This document shows, piece by piece, positions 1-7,198 of a stretch of DNA of 13,025 nucleotides. The stretch is from positions 1 to 13,025 of the forward strand of contig JAZGFB010000046.1 of the NCBI GenBank assembly GCA_036479015.1, written 5' to 3'. The position numbers and the translations under genes were made by a program. How positions within the stretch are numbered: position 1 is the stretch's first letter; every line of letters begins with the position of its first letter. The notes under the pieces are model-generated. The model searched no databases. It saw nothing but the letters and a program-made list of their open reading frames with translations, and was not told where the DNA came from. This DNA is from NVTR01 sp036479015 (lineage in GTDB: Bacteria; Pseudomonadota; Alphaproteobacteria; Rhodobacterales; Rhodobacteraceae).

Positions 1-764
1 CCCACCGCTTCAATGATGCCGCCAATACGCTCTATTCCTTCGTCTGGGGCACCTTCTGCGATTGGTACATAGAATTCTCCAAGCCCTTGTTATATGGCGA
101 TAATCCGGAAGTTCTGGCCGAAACCCGCACCACCATGGGCTGGGCGTTTGACCAATGCCTGATCATGCTGCACCCGATCATGCCCTTCATCACCGAAGAA
201 CTGTGGTCCCAGACCGGAAATCACGAAAGACCGCTGATCCACACCGACTGGCCCACCTACCAAGCCGCTGATCTTGTTGATGAAAATGCCGACCAAGAAA
301 TGAATTGGGTGATCACTTTGATCGACGCAATCCGCTCGGCCCGCACCCAAATGCACGTGCCCGCAGGCGCAAAAATTCCCATGCTGCAAATTGATCTGGA
401 CACGTCCGGCCAAACCGCCTGGGCCAACAACCAAGACCTAATCAAACGTATCGCCCGCATTGACAGCCTGACACCGGCCGACAGCGTCCCAAAGGGCGCC
501 ATCACGGTCCCGGTCCAGGGCGGCACTTTCGCGCTGAACCTTGCCGATATCGTTGATATAAAAGCAGAAAAATCCCGACTTGATAAATCTTTGGAAAAAC
601 TAACCAAAGAAATCGGCGCACTCTCAGGCCGCCTGAACAACCCAAAATTCGTGGCCTCCGCACCCGAAAAGGTCGTCGCTGAAAGCCGCGAAAACCTGGC
701 CATGAAAACAGAAGAAGCCGACAAAATAAAAGCCGCCATCCAACGCCTGGATGATCTTAGCTAA
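1..764 (+). CDS. valS: Valine--tRNA ligase, C-terminal part (5' end outside window)
   Basis: This is the last 253 codons of valyl-tRNA synthetase, the cytosolic class I enzyme that charges tRNA-Val. The reading frame is open from base 3, so the gene begins before the window. The first residues (RFNDAANTLYSFVWGTFCDW) and the following LHPIMPFITEELW segment belong to the helical anticodon-binding domain of ValS. The final 65 or so residues, rich in Lys, Glu and Leu and containing LNNPKFVASAPEKVV, match the C-terminal coiled-coil arm that contacts tRNA. The catalytic HIGH and KMSKS motifs would lie outside the window. The TAA stop sits inside the palindrome TTAGCTAA, which also carries the stop of a possible minus-strand small ORF. 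The identification is secure. In many alphaproteobacteria valS lies near popZ and tolC; here they are about 8.5 kb apart. Confidence 0.97.
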   Translation, partial: HRFNDAANTLYSFVWGTFCDWYIEFSKPLLYGDNPEVLAETRTTMGWAFDQCLIMLHPIMPFITEELWSQTGNHERPLIHTDWPTYQAADLVDENADQEMNWVITLIDAIRSARTQMHVPAGAKIPMLQIDLDTSGQTAWANNQDLIKRIARIDSLTPADSVPKGAITVPVQGGTFALNLADIVDIKAEKSRLDKSLEKLTKEIGALSGRLNNPKFVASAPEKVVAESRENLAMKTEEADKIKAAIQRLDDLS

Positions 765-891
765 GCCGCTCTTTTTCTTTGCTTAAATACTCATATTCGC
801 CCGGCACGGGCTCATAAAAATGCGCCCCCTTGGGCGCTCCGTTTTCCTGTAACAGCTTGCTGATCCGCCAGAAATTCGCTTTGATCAGCAA
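757..891 (-). CDS. Possible small protein, 44 residues, tail-to-tail with valS
   Basis: On the minus strand a frame is open from a stop at 898-900 to a TAA at 757-759. Read from TTG at 891 it gives 44 residues beginning MLIKANFWRISKLL and ending EYEYLSKEKERLS. A CTG start at 888 is equally possible. The composition resembles a real protein: a basic amphipathic N-terminal helix, a Gly-Ala-Pro-Lys turn, an FYEPVPGEYEYL block and a charged tail. It overlaps the valS stop by 8 bases inside TTAGCTAA, similar to the other convergent junctions in this window. Against it: there is no ATG, the ribosome binding site is weak (AAGCGG just upstream), and two GC-rich hairpins lie within it. I recognise no family and assign no function. 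It is short enough that an open frame by chance cannot be excluded. Confidence 0.42.
   Translation of the reverse strand: MLIKANFWRISKLLQENGAPKGAHFYEPVPGEYEYLSKEKERLS
822..845 (+). terminator. Possible intrinsic terminator after valS
   Basis: GCGCCC (822-827), loop CCTT, then GGGCGC (832-837) form a perfect 6-bp GC stem, followed by a short T-containing tract (TCCGTTTTCC). A second small hairpin, GCCCG-GCA-CGGGC, lies just before it at 799-811. The position suits termination of valS before the aminotransferase gene. The T tract is imperfect and the stem may lie inside a minus-strand small ORF, so this is a moderate call. Confidence 0.45.
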
Positions 892-909
892 AACCGCTTA
901 GGAAACCCC

Positions 910-2013
910 ATGCCGCGCTACACCAACCTTGCCCACTCCCTGCCCGCCTCAGTTCCCTTCATTGGGCCAGAAGCCCAGGAACGCCAGCAGGGCGCGCCCT
1001 TCATCGCCCGCATCGGTGCCAATGAAAACAGCTTCGGCCCCTCGCCTAAGGCATTGAAAGCCATGGCAAATGCGCTCACAGAAACCTGGATGTATGGCGA
1101 TCCGGAAAGCCATGATTTGCGCCAGGCCCTGGCCCATCACCACACAGTCAACCCTGAAAACATCATGATCGGCGAAGGTATCGACGCGCTGTTGGGCTAT
1201 CTCACCCGGCTGATCATCGCCCCCGGTGACGCCGTTGTCACCTCGGCGGGGGCCTACCCGACCTTCAATTACCATGTGGCCGGGTATGGCGGTGAATTGA
1301 TCACAGTGCCCTATAAAAACAACCACGAAGACCCCGACGCCCTGATCGACTGCGCGCTCAAAGCCAACGCCAAACTGATCTACCTGGCAAACCCAGACAA
1401 CCCCATGGGCACCTGGCATTCAGCCGATGTCATTGCAGATATGATCCGCCGCGTTCCATCTGATTGCCTGCTTATATTAGACGAAGCCTATATCGAATTT
1501 GCCCCCGCGTGCACCGCCCCACCCTTGGATCCAACCCAGACCAATGTCATTCGAATGCGCACCTTTTCAAAGGCTTACGCCATGGCCGGGGCGCGCGTTG
1601 GCTATGCCATAGGCCACCCCGATCTGATCACCGCCTTCAACAAAGTCCGCAACCATTTTGGTATGTGCCGTATCAGCCAGGCCGGGGCCCTTGCCGCCCT
1701 TGGCGATGCAAAGCACCTGGCAGACACCGTTCAAAACGTCGCAAAGTCCCGCCAGCGCATCGCCAAAATTGGTGCCGCCAACGGCCTTACCGCCCTGCCC
1801 TCTGCGGCAAATTTTGTCGCATTAGATTGTGGTCGCGACGGGCCATATGCCAAATCAGTACTGGATGCCCTGGTCGCGCAGGGGGTATTCGTTCGCATGC
1901 CCTTTGCCGCACCGCAAAACCGCTATATCCGCATCTCTGCGGGCACAACAATAGACCTAGACGCATTGGAAAATGCTTTGCCGGTCGCGCTTGCCCGGGC
2001 CAACCAATTCTGA
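910..2013 (+). CDS. hisC: Histidinol-phosphate aminotransferase-like PLP enzyme (HisC family)
   Basis: This is a 367-residue fold-type I PLP-dependent aminotransferase of the HisC family, the usual length. HisC moves an amino group from glutamate to imidazole-acetol phosphate in histidine biosynthesis, and relatives act on aromatic amino acids. Visible motifs are GANENSFGPSP near residues 36-46 (substrate and N-terminal arm region), ANPDNPMGTW (the Asn that contacts the PLP ring), LILDEAYIEF (the Asp that pairs with the pyridine nitrogen), and RTFSKAYAMAGARVGY with the predicted Schiff-base Lys221. A C-terminal RISAG segment carries the carboxylate-binding Arg. The ATG is preceded by AGGAAA at good spacing. 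The N-terminal motif is not the classic HisC form (RLHRNENPYGPSP), and no other his genes are nearby, so a broad-specificity or aromatic aminotransferase role is possible. Family assignment is firm; substrate is not. Confidence 0.85.
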   Translation: MPRYTNLAHSLPASVPFIGPEAQERQQGAPFIARIGANENSFGPSPKALKAMANALTETWMYGDPESHDLRQALAHHHTVNPENIMIGEGIDALLGYLTRLIIAPGDAVVTSAGAYPTFNYHVAGYGGELITVPYKNNHEDPDALIDCALKANAKLIYLANPDNPMGTWHSADVIADMIRRVPSDCLLILDEAYIEFAPACTAPPLDPTQTNVIRMRTFSKAYAMAGARVGYAIGHPDLITAFNKVRNHFGMCRISQAGALAALGDAKHLADTVQNVAKSRQRIAKIGAANGLTALPSAANFVALDCGRDGPYAKSVLDALVAQGVFVRMPFAAPQNRYIRISAGTTIDLDALENALPVALARANQF

Positions 2014-2096
2014 TCCATCGCTCACTTGCTTGATCCCCAATTTACAGCTACATCAACGCACCGGTCATATTGCACCCAACTGCCTGAAAGGCCGCA

Positions 2097-2783
2097 ATGT
2101 TAAATAAGCTGTCCGCCAAGTTGAAATCAGCTGAAAACAGCCTGGGTGTAAGGCTGGGGCGCGACATATCAACCCCGGCTGCGCGTCGGCGCGCATTTTG
2201 GCACTTTCACCTTATGGACCACGGTATTTTACGGGGTTTCTGGACCAACTTGGCCGAGATCGCGCCTGGCGTCTGGCGATCAAACCAACCCTCGCCCCGA
2301 CGCCTGCGCAAATATCAGAAAATTGGGATCAATACGGTTTTGAACCTAAGGGGGGTGAACACCAGCAGCCCCTATCTTTTCGAAAAAGAAGCTGCCGACA
2401 CACTTGGTATGAATTTGGTAAGCCACAGAATGTCTGCCCGCAGCCTGGTGGACAAAACCACATTGCTGGAACTGCTGGATGTATTTGAAACCATTGACCG
2501 CCCCTTTGTTATGCACTGCAAATCCGGTGCTGACCGAGCTGGCCTGGCATCTGCCCTATATTTGCTACACATTCAGGGTGCATCATTAGAAAAGGCCAAA
2601 ATTCAGCTTAGTTTCAAATTCCTGCATCTGCGCTCGACACAGACAGGGATTTTGGACCATGTATTGAACGCCTATGAAATTGATACTAAAAATAGCCCCA
2701 TAACAATCCGCAACTGGATTGAAACCCGCTATGATGGTCAAAAATTAACTGCCGAGTTTAACGCCGAACGGGGAAAATCCTGA
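2097..2783 (+). CDS. Tyrosine/dual-specificity-type protein phosphatase
   Basis: This 228-residue cytosolic protein has the cysteine-phosphatase signature HCX5R: His140-Cys141-Lys-Ser-Gly-Ala-Asp-Arg147, in the context VMHCKSGADRAGLASALYLL. Cys141 would be the nucleophile and Arg147 the phosphate binder. Upstream, a WRSNQPSPRRLRKYQKIGI segment followed by TVLNLRG is typical of compact dual-specificity phosphatases, in which a strand and helix precede the catalytic loop. The first 45 or so residues are basic and precede the fold. No signal peptide is visible. Its stop (TGA 2781-2783) overlaps the probable CTG start of the ABC exporter, so the two are likely co-transcribed and translationally coupled. 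The substrate is unknown. A phosphorylated protein, lipid or sugar linked to the exporter is an inference from context only. A GAAAGG element precedes the ATG. Confidence 0.85.
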   Translation: MLNKLSAKLKSAENSLGVRLGRDISTPAARRRAFWHFHLMDHGILRGFWTNLAEIAPGVWRSNQPSPRRLRKYQKIGINTVLNLRGVNTSSPYLFEKEAADTLGMNLVSHRMSARSLVDKTTLLELLDVFETIDRPFVMHCKSGADRAGLASALYLLHIQGASLEKAKIQLSFKFLHLRSTQTGILDHVLNAYEIDTKNSPITIRNWIETRYDGQKLTAEFNAERGKS

Positions 2784-4543
2784 GAACTTTCATCCATAGC
2801 AATTTTCCCGCCAAAACCCTTATCCAGTGGTTTTGGAAAAATTATGTCCGCAACCGACTTGGGCTTTTGATCATTGGCTTTCTGCTGATGGCAATTGAGG
2901 GCGGCGCATTGGGCATGCTCAGCTATATGGTCCGCCCGATGTTTGACGAAATATTCATCGCCGGGGAAAGGGCAGCGGTTTTTTGGGTCTCGGCAATCGT
3001 ATTTTTAATATTCATTGCCCGGGCAATTGCCGGTTTTGTGCAGCGGGTCCTAATGGCGCGGGTGGCACGCACCGTGTCTGGCGAAATTCAAACCGATCTG
3101 GTGAACCACATGGTGGCGCTGGATGGGGGGTTCTTTCAGGATAATTCACCAGGCTATCTGATGGAACGGGTCCGCGGCGACCCCGGTGCCGCAGCTGAAA
3201 TAATTTCAACCACGTTTTCCGCCTTTGGGCGTGACCTTGTGGGCCTGTTCAGCCTGCTGGCAGTGGCACTTTATATTGACTGGTTCTGGACCCTGATCAC
3301 TATTTCCGGCGCGCCACTGTTGTTTTTTCCGGTACTGATCCTACAAAAACTGATCCGTAAAACTGCGCGAAAAGTCCGCAACACCGCCGCAACCATCGCC
3401 ACCCGCTTGGATGAGCTGTTTCACGGCATCAACACCGTTAAACTAAATGGTATTGAGGATTATGAAACCAAACGGTTCTCAACCGAAATCAAAACCCTGG
3501 TTGACGCCGAACTAAAGGCCACGGCCGCCGTCGCCGGTATTCCGGCCCTTATGGATGTTGTCGCGGCAATTGGGTTTTTCGGGGTGCTCAGCTATGGTGG
3601 CTTACAGATCATCGACGACGAAAAAACCGTCGGTGAGTTTATGTCATTCTTCACCGCCATTGCGCTGTTGTTTGAACCATTACGTAGGCTTGGGTCGCTT
3701 TCCGGTGCCTGGCAAATGGCACTTGTCAGCCTTGAACGGGTTTACGGGGTGTTTCAAACCAAACCCGAAATCCACTCTCCACCCTCACCTGCCCCGCTAC
3801 CCGCTGACCCGTCGGCAGCTGATGTCGAATTTAACGACGTCAGCTTTTCCTATGGGGCCCAGGGGATATTGTTCAACACCAGCTTTGTTGCGCAGGCCGG
3901 TAAAACGACCGCATTGGTTGGCGCATCTGGCGCTGGGAAAAGCACAATATTCAATCTTCTGACCCGGCTAATCGATGCTGATACCGGGCAGGTTCTGGTT
4001 GGCGGGGTCGCGGTAAAATCCTGTGACTTGGCACAGTTGCGCAGCTTGTTTTCCGTTGTAACCCAAGATGCACAGCTATTTGACGACACCATCAAAACCA
4101 ATATCTTGCTGGGCAATGAGACCAGTCAACCGGTGTTGGGAAACGTGCTTGACGCGGCCCATGTGTCGGACTTTTTGCCAGCCCAATCAGACGGGCTTGA
4201 TACCCCCACCGGCCCGCGTGGGTCTGCATTGTCAGGCGGGCAACGCCAGCGCGTCGCCATTGCGCGGGCACTGTTGCGCGACACCCCCATATTGCTACTG
4301 GACGAAGCCACATCAGCACTGGACGCAAAATCCGAGGCCATCGTTCAGTCGGCCCTTGAACAATTATCACAGGGTCGCACAACGCTGGTGATTGCGCACC
4401 GCCTTTCAACCGTGCGCGGGGCCGACAAAATTATCGTTATGGACCATGGCCGCGTTGTCGATCAGGGCACCCATGACCAGTTAATCAAACGCGACGGCAT
4501 TTACAAAAATCTGTACCAGCTGCAATTCGCCGAAGACACCTGA
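2780..4543 (+). CDS. MsbA-like ABC exporter, fused membrane and ATPase domains
   Basis: This half-transporter would act as a homodimer in the inner membrane, exporting a lipid, glycolipid or other hydrophobic substrate. From a CTG at 2780 it has 587 residues, normal for the MsbA family. Six membrane segments lie roughly at residues 27-51, 66-87, 153-175, 176-196, 256-278 and 284-302. The ATPase domain has Walker A GASGAGKST (381-389), Q-loop Gln429, signature LSGGQ (484-488), Walker B ILLLDEA with Asp508-Glu509, and switch His540. All catalytic positions are intact. The frame opens at 2762 and offers no ATG, GTG or TTG before TTG 2867, which would cut into the first membrane helix and remove NFPAKTLIQWFWKNYV, a segment with the look of an exporter elbow helix. 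CTG 2780 overlaps the upstream TGA and follows GGGGAAAA. The substrate cannot be read from sequence. Confidence 0.92.
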   Translation: MRTFIHSNFPAKTLIQWFWKNYVRNRLGLLIIGFLLMAIEGGALGMLSYMVRPMFDEIFIAGERAAVFWVSAIVFLIFIARAIAGFVQRVLMARVARTVSGEIQTDLVNHMVALDGGFFQDNSPGYLMERVRGDPGAAAEIISTTFSAFGRDLVGLFSLLAVALYIDWFWTLITISGAPLLFFPVLILQKLIRKTARKVRNTAATIATRLDELFHGINTVKLNGIEDYETKRFSTEIKTLVDAELKATAAVAGIPALMDVVAAIGFFGVLSYGGLQIIDDEKTVGEFMSFFTAIALLFEPLRRLGSLSGAWQMALVSLERVYGVFQTKPEIHSPPSPAPLPADPSAADVEFNDVSFSYGAQGILFNTSFVAQAGKTTALVGASGAGKSTIFNLLTRLIDADTGQVLVGGVAVKSCDLAQLRSLFSVVTQDAQLFDDTIKTNILLGNETSQPVLGNVLDAAHVSDFLPAQSDGLDTPTGPRGSALSGGQRQRVAIARALLRDTPILLLDEATSALDAKSEAIVQSALEQLSQGRTTLVIAHRLSTVRGADKIIVMDHGRVVDQGTHDQLIKRDGIYKNLYQLQFAEDT

Positions 4544-5224
4544 TCAAAATCGATTGTATGAGCGCGCCAGTTTTTGAGGTGCCGCACCAAATTGATACCG
4601 CAGCAATGTCCAAACGTTACGCACTCCACGCCGGTACCATCCGCCGTTTTGATAGCGACTTGCATCGGTCACAGCCTGGGCCTTTAACATGCACATCTGC
4701 CCCCTAAGGGCTTTGGCCATAGCCACATCTTCCATCAGCACAATGTCTGCATACCCACCAACCTGGTCATACAGATCACGGGATATCAGCAATCCCTGAT
4801 CACCATAGGGCAACCCTAACCGGGCGCGCACATTAGCCCCTGCAGCAAACAACCACGGGCGAAACCCGGACGCGTTAAATTGCAGTCTAAAATAACCCGC
4901 CTGCCCCTGCGCCTGAATATGATCTGCCACCACAACCGACCAGCCCGGCGACAACTGTGTGTCAGCATGTAAAAACAGCATCCAGTCACCCTTGGCAGCA
5001 TCGGCCCCGCGCCGCAATTGCCCGCCCCGCCCAGAAGCACCGGTCACAATCCGTGCCCCCAGTCTTTCAGCCATTGCAACCGTGGCATCATCCGATCCGC
5101 CATCACTGACAACCAATTCGCGCACCAAACCGTCATTCAAACCTTCCATCAGACAGGCCGCAACCTGCCCAAGGCAATTGGCGGCATTGAGCGTTGGAAT
5201 AACAATTGAGAGCGGGGCAGGCAT
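4544..5224 (-). CDS. Family 2 glycosyltransferase, TIGR04283-like
   Basis: This 226-residue GT-A fold glycosyltransferase begins with the family's nucleotide-binding strand SIVIPTLNAA, followed by VVSDGGSDD (residues 38-46). The metal-binding LHADT motif is at 85-89, with PYGDQGLL at 139-146 and LMEDV at 163-167. These resemble the TIGR04283 group, first described as associated with radical-SAM/selenodomain proteins and later linked to arsenosugar biosynthesis. No radical-SAM or arsenic gene is visible here, so that role is not supported by the window. No membrane anchor is seen; a basic, aromatic C-terminal region (WYRRGVRNVWTLLRY) could lie on the membrane. The gene abuts the ABC exporter tail-to-tail: the two stops form TGATCA with no spacer. 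Donor and acceptor are unknown. The ribosome binding site is weak. Confidence 0.85.
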   Translation of the reverse strand: MPAPLSIVIPTLNAANCLGQVAACLMEGLNDGLVRELVVSDGGSDDATVAMAERLGARIVTGASGRGGQLRRGADAAKGDWMLFLHADTQLSPGWSVVVADHIQAQGQAGYFRLQFNASGFRPWLFAAGANVRARLGLPYGDQGLLISRDLYDQVGGYADIVLMEDVAMAKALRGQMCMLKAQAVTDASRYQNGGWYRRGVRNVWTLLRYQFGAAPQKLARSYNRF

Positions 5225-5287
5225 CAGGGTCTTTCACTTGGGCGTACAGGCCCTATATTGAACGTGCAGATGGGGGAATGGCAAGCA

Positions 5288-6046
5288 ATGGTCACTACTA
5301 TAGAAAATCGAACAATCCTAACAGTGACCGGTGCAGATCGCGCCAAGTTCCTACAGGGCCTTGTCAGCAACGATGTCCCCAACACCGGGGCCGCGCTTAC
5401 ATATGCAGCCTTGCTCACCCCCCAAGGGAAATACCTGGTAGATTTTTTCCTGCAGGCAGTGCCGGATCAGATACTGATTGATGTGGCCCATGACATGGCC
5501 GATGCGCTGCTAACCCGGCTCAGCATGTATAAGCTGCGCGCCGATGTTGATATTAACCGCTCAGACCTAAACGTTGCCCGCGGCACCGGCCCCGCACCAA
5601 CCGGCGCCCTGCCTGACCCGCGCCACCCCAGCCTTGGCTGGCGGCTTTATAGTGCTGACACCCTGCCCACAGATGACACTGACTGGGCAGAAATCAGGGT
5701 TATCAACTGTATACCTGAAAGCGGGATCGAGCTGATCCCCAATGAAACCTACATTCTGGAGGCAGGCTTTGAACGGTTGAACGGTGTTGATTTCAAAAAA
5801 GGCTGTTACGTCGGGCAGGAGGTAACAGCGCGCATGAAGCATAAGACCGAACTGAAGAAAGGCTTTGCCACGGTTCGCGTCGACGGGGCGGCGCCTGTGG
5901 GCACAGAAATATTGTCAAATGGTAAAGCTGCGGGGGTTCTTTACACCCAGGCGGGCGGGCTTGGCATCGCCTACTTACGTTTCGTGCGCGCTGTTGGCCC
6001 AATGCACGCGGGCGATGCGACGGTTACTTATGAAAAGGTGGACTAG
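5288..6046 (+). CDS. ygfZ: YgfZ folate-binding protein (GcvT-like, Fe-S support)
   Basis: This protein of about 252 residues belongs to the YgfZ/IBA57 family, GcvT-related folate-binding proteins that help maintain certain iron-sulfur enzymes. The diagnostic motif K-G-C-Y-V-G-Q-E is present (KKGCYVGQEVTARMKHK), including the conserved Cys. The N-terminal segment (LTVTGADRAKFLQGLVSND) is also typical, with Asp and Asn at the expected turn. The ATG at 5288 is chosen because GGGGGA lies about 10 bases upstream and translation then starts just before the first strand. An in-frame ATG at 5270 and TTG at 5258 are alternatives. The gene diverges from the glycosyltransferase across 63 bases and converges on efp, where the stops share CTAG. 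Length and motifs are normal, and no Fe-S assembly genes are adjacent. Confidence 0.93.
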   Translation: MVTTIENRTILTVTGADRAKFLQGLVSNDVPNTGAALTYAALLTPQGKYLVDFFLQAVPDQILIDVAHDMADALLTRLSMYKLRADVDINRSDLNVARGTGPAPTGALPDPRHPSLGWRLYSADTLPTDDTDWAEIRVINCIPESGIELIPNETYILEAGFERLNGVDFKKGCYVGQEVTARMKHKTELKKGFATVRVDGAAPVGTEILSNGKAAGVLYTQAGGLGIAYLRFVRAVGPMHAGDATVTYEKVD

Positions 6047-6606
6047 GCCCGTTCGACGTATTCGCCGTTTTCCGTGTTCACCACAATATCTTCATCCTGC
6101 CCGACAAATGGCGGCACCATCACCTTAATTCCGTTGTCCAAAGTCGCAGGCTTAAAGCTGTTGGCGGCTGTCTGGCCCTTGACCACTGGTTCGGTATCAA
6201 CAACCTTGCAAATAACTTTCTGCGGCAGCGAAGCGGACAGGGCTTCTTCTTCGTGATATTCAATCTTAATAGTCATGCCGTCCTGTAGATATGGCCGCCG
6301 ATCGCCCAGAATTTCAGTAGGAAGCTCGATCTGTTCATAGGTTTCATTATCCATGAAAACCAACATGCCCGCGTTTTCATACAAAAACTGCTGGTCTTTT
6401 TGTTCCAGGCGCACACGCTCAACTTTATCTGCCGATCTAAACCGTTCGTTAAGCTTTGACCCGTTACGAAGGTTGCGCAATTCCACCTGAGCAAAGGCTC
6501 CGCCCTTACCGGGCTTAACATGATCGACCTTAACAGCGGCCCAAAGACCGCCGGAATGCTCAAGGACATTCCCGATTCGAATTTCATTTCCGTGAATTTT
6601 AGGCAT
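6043..6606 (-). CDS. efp: Translation elongation factor P
   Basis: EF-P (187 residues, standard length) binds between the ribosomal P and E sites and relieves stalling at polyproline stretches. The three-domain pattern is clear: an N-terminal KOW-like domain with VDHVKPGKGGAF, where Lys34 is the position modified in many bacteria; the middle OB domain with RVRLEQKDQQFLYE; and the C-terminal OB domain with VVKGQTAANSFKPATLDNGIKVMVPPFV, the family signature. No modification gene (epmA, epmB, earP) is visible in the window. The start ATG at 6606 matches the family N-terminus (MPKIHGNEIRIGN), but no convincing Shine-Dalgarno sequence precedes it. It diverges from the DUF6280-like gene across 213 bases and overlaps ygfZ by 4 bases at the stop codons. 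Confidence 0.97.
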   Translation of the reverse strand: MPKIHGNEIRIGNVLEHSGGLWAAVKVDHVKPGKGGAFAQVELRNLRNGSKLNERFRSADKVERVRLEQKDQQFLYENAGMLVFMDNETYEQIELPTEILGDRRPYLQDGMTIKIEYHEEEALSASLPQKVICKVVDTEPVVKGQTAANSFKPATLDNGIKVMVPPFVGQDEDIVVNTENGEYVERA

Positions 6607-6650
6607 GTGTCAAAACCATGGCAATTAGTTGAAAAAGCTGCAGACACCCC

Positions 6651-6677
6651 TATATATCCGCTATGTCCGTCTGGCAA
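6651..6677 (-). promoter_or_regulatory. Possible sigma-70 promoter for efp
   Basis: On the minus strand, TTGCCA (plus positions 6672-6677) and TATATA (6651-6656) are 15 bases apart, about 45 bases upstream of the efp ATG. The spacing is shorter than ideal, though the -10 can be shifted by a base or two. This is the best promoter-like pair in the divergent gap. Confidence 0.35.
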
Positions 6678-6819
6678 GGCAACTATATCATGTGTTTCAT
6701 AGGGATTGTCCATGCATGGAGCGCATAGGTGGTATGCATTTCTGGGGTGCCCGAATCGGTAAAGACCTGTCATAAGAAGCCCAAGCCAGAAAATACAAGA
6801 GCAAGAACAAGGAAAACGA

Positions 6820-7140
6820 ATGGCAGATTTTATAGACAGTACCGCTTTCAACCATGAGCAGGGAACCCGCGCGCGCAAGCTATTCGCTGCCGTTGTTCTG
6901 GCCGCTCTGGACGATGCGATTGCTGATGATAAGAAATATGGCAACGGCCCTGAGCAAATTGCCCGCTGGTCACGCTCACGCGATGGCCGCGAAGTTCTAT
7001 CCTGCGCTGGGATCGACCCAAATGAGCGTGTTGTCTCCGGGCTGATGGAATTTGTGTCAAAGGGTGTGCGAACTTCGGTTGCCCTGTCACGCGAAGAAAG
7101 CGAACGCCGCAATGCAGCATTGCAGGCCGAAGCCGCCTAA
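6820..7140 (+). CDS. DUF6280-like small protein of unknown function
   Basis: This soluble 106-residue protein looks mostly helical, with no signal peptide or membrane segment. It matches, from memory, a highly conserved small protein of Rhodobacterales labelled DUF6280: FNHEQGTRARKLFAAVVLAALDDAI, then KKYGNGPEQIARWSRSRDGREVLSCAGIDPNERVV, then a basic helix and a Glu-rich tail. Conservation is strong in the Gly-Arg-Glu-Val-Leu-Ser-Cys-Ala-Gly-Ile block. A single Cys lies in that block. The ATG is supported by AAGGAAAA seven or so bases upstream. It is a single-gene unit, divergent from efp and closed by an intrinsic terminator about 20 bases after its stop. The compact, basic helical make-up could suit nucleic-acid or protein binding, but the sequence shows no known motif and I assign no function. 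Confidence 0.88.
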   Translation: MADFIDSTAFNHEQGTRARKLFAAVVLAALDDAIADDKKYGNGPEQIARWSRSRDGREVLSCAGIDPNERVVSGLMEFVSKGVRTSVALSREESERRNAALQAEAA

Positions 7141-7161
7141 TCCAACCAATATTCTGTATTC

Positions 7162-7188
7162 AAAGGCGTCCCAATCGGGGCGCCTTTT
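7162..7188 (+). terminator. Intrinsic terminator after the DUF6280-like gene
   Basis: AAAGGCG-TCCC (7162-7172) pairs with GGGG-CGCCTTT (7177-7187) across the loop AATC, giving an 11-bp stem with one G-T pair, followed by TTTT within CGCCTTTTCC. It lies between two convergent genes. The A-run on the other side gives some U tract on the minus strand too, so it may be bidirectional. Confidence 0.85.
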
Positions 7189-7198
7189 CCGTTACACA

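Noticed and set aside
1464..2033. Plus-strand frame of 189 residues inside the aminotransferase gene
   Set aside because: It is a shifted frame of a gene with intact catalytic motifs; its composition is unlike a folded protein.
6273..7112. Minus-strand frame of 279 residues over efp and the DUF6280-like gene
   Set aside because: It is antisense to one clear gene, out of frame in another, and crosses their divergent promoter gap with low-complexity content.
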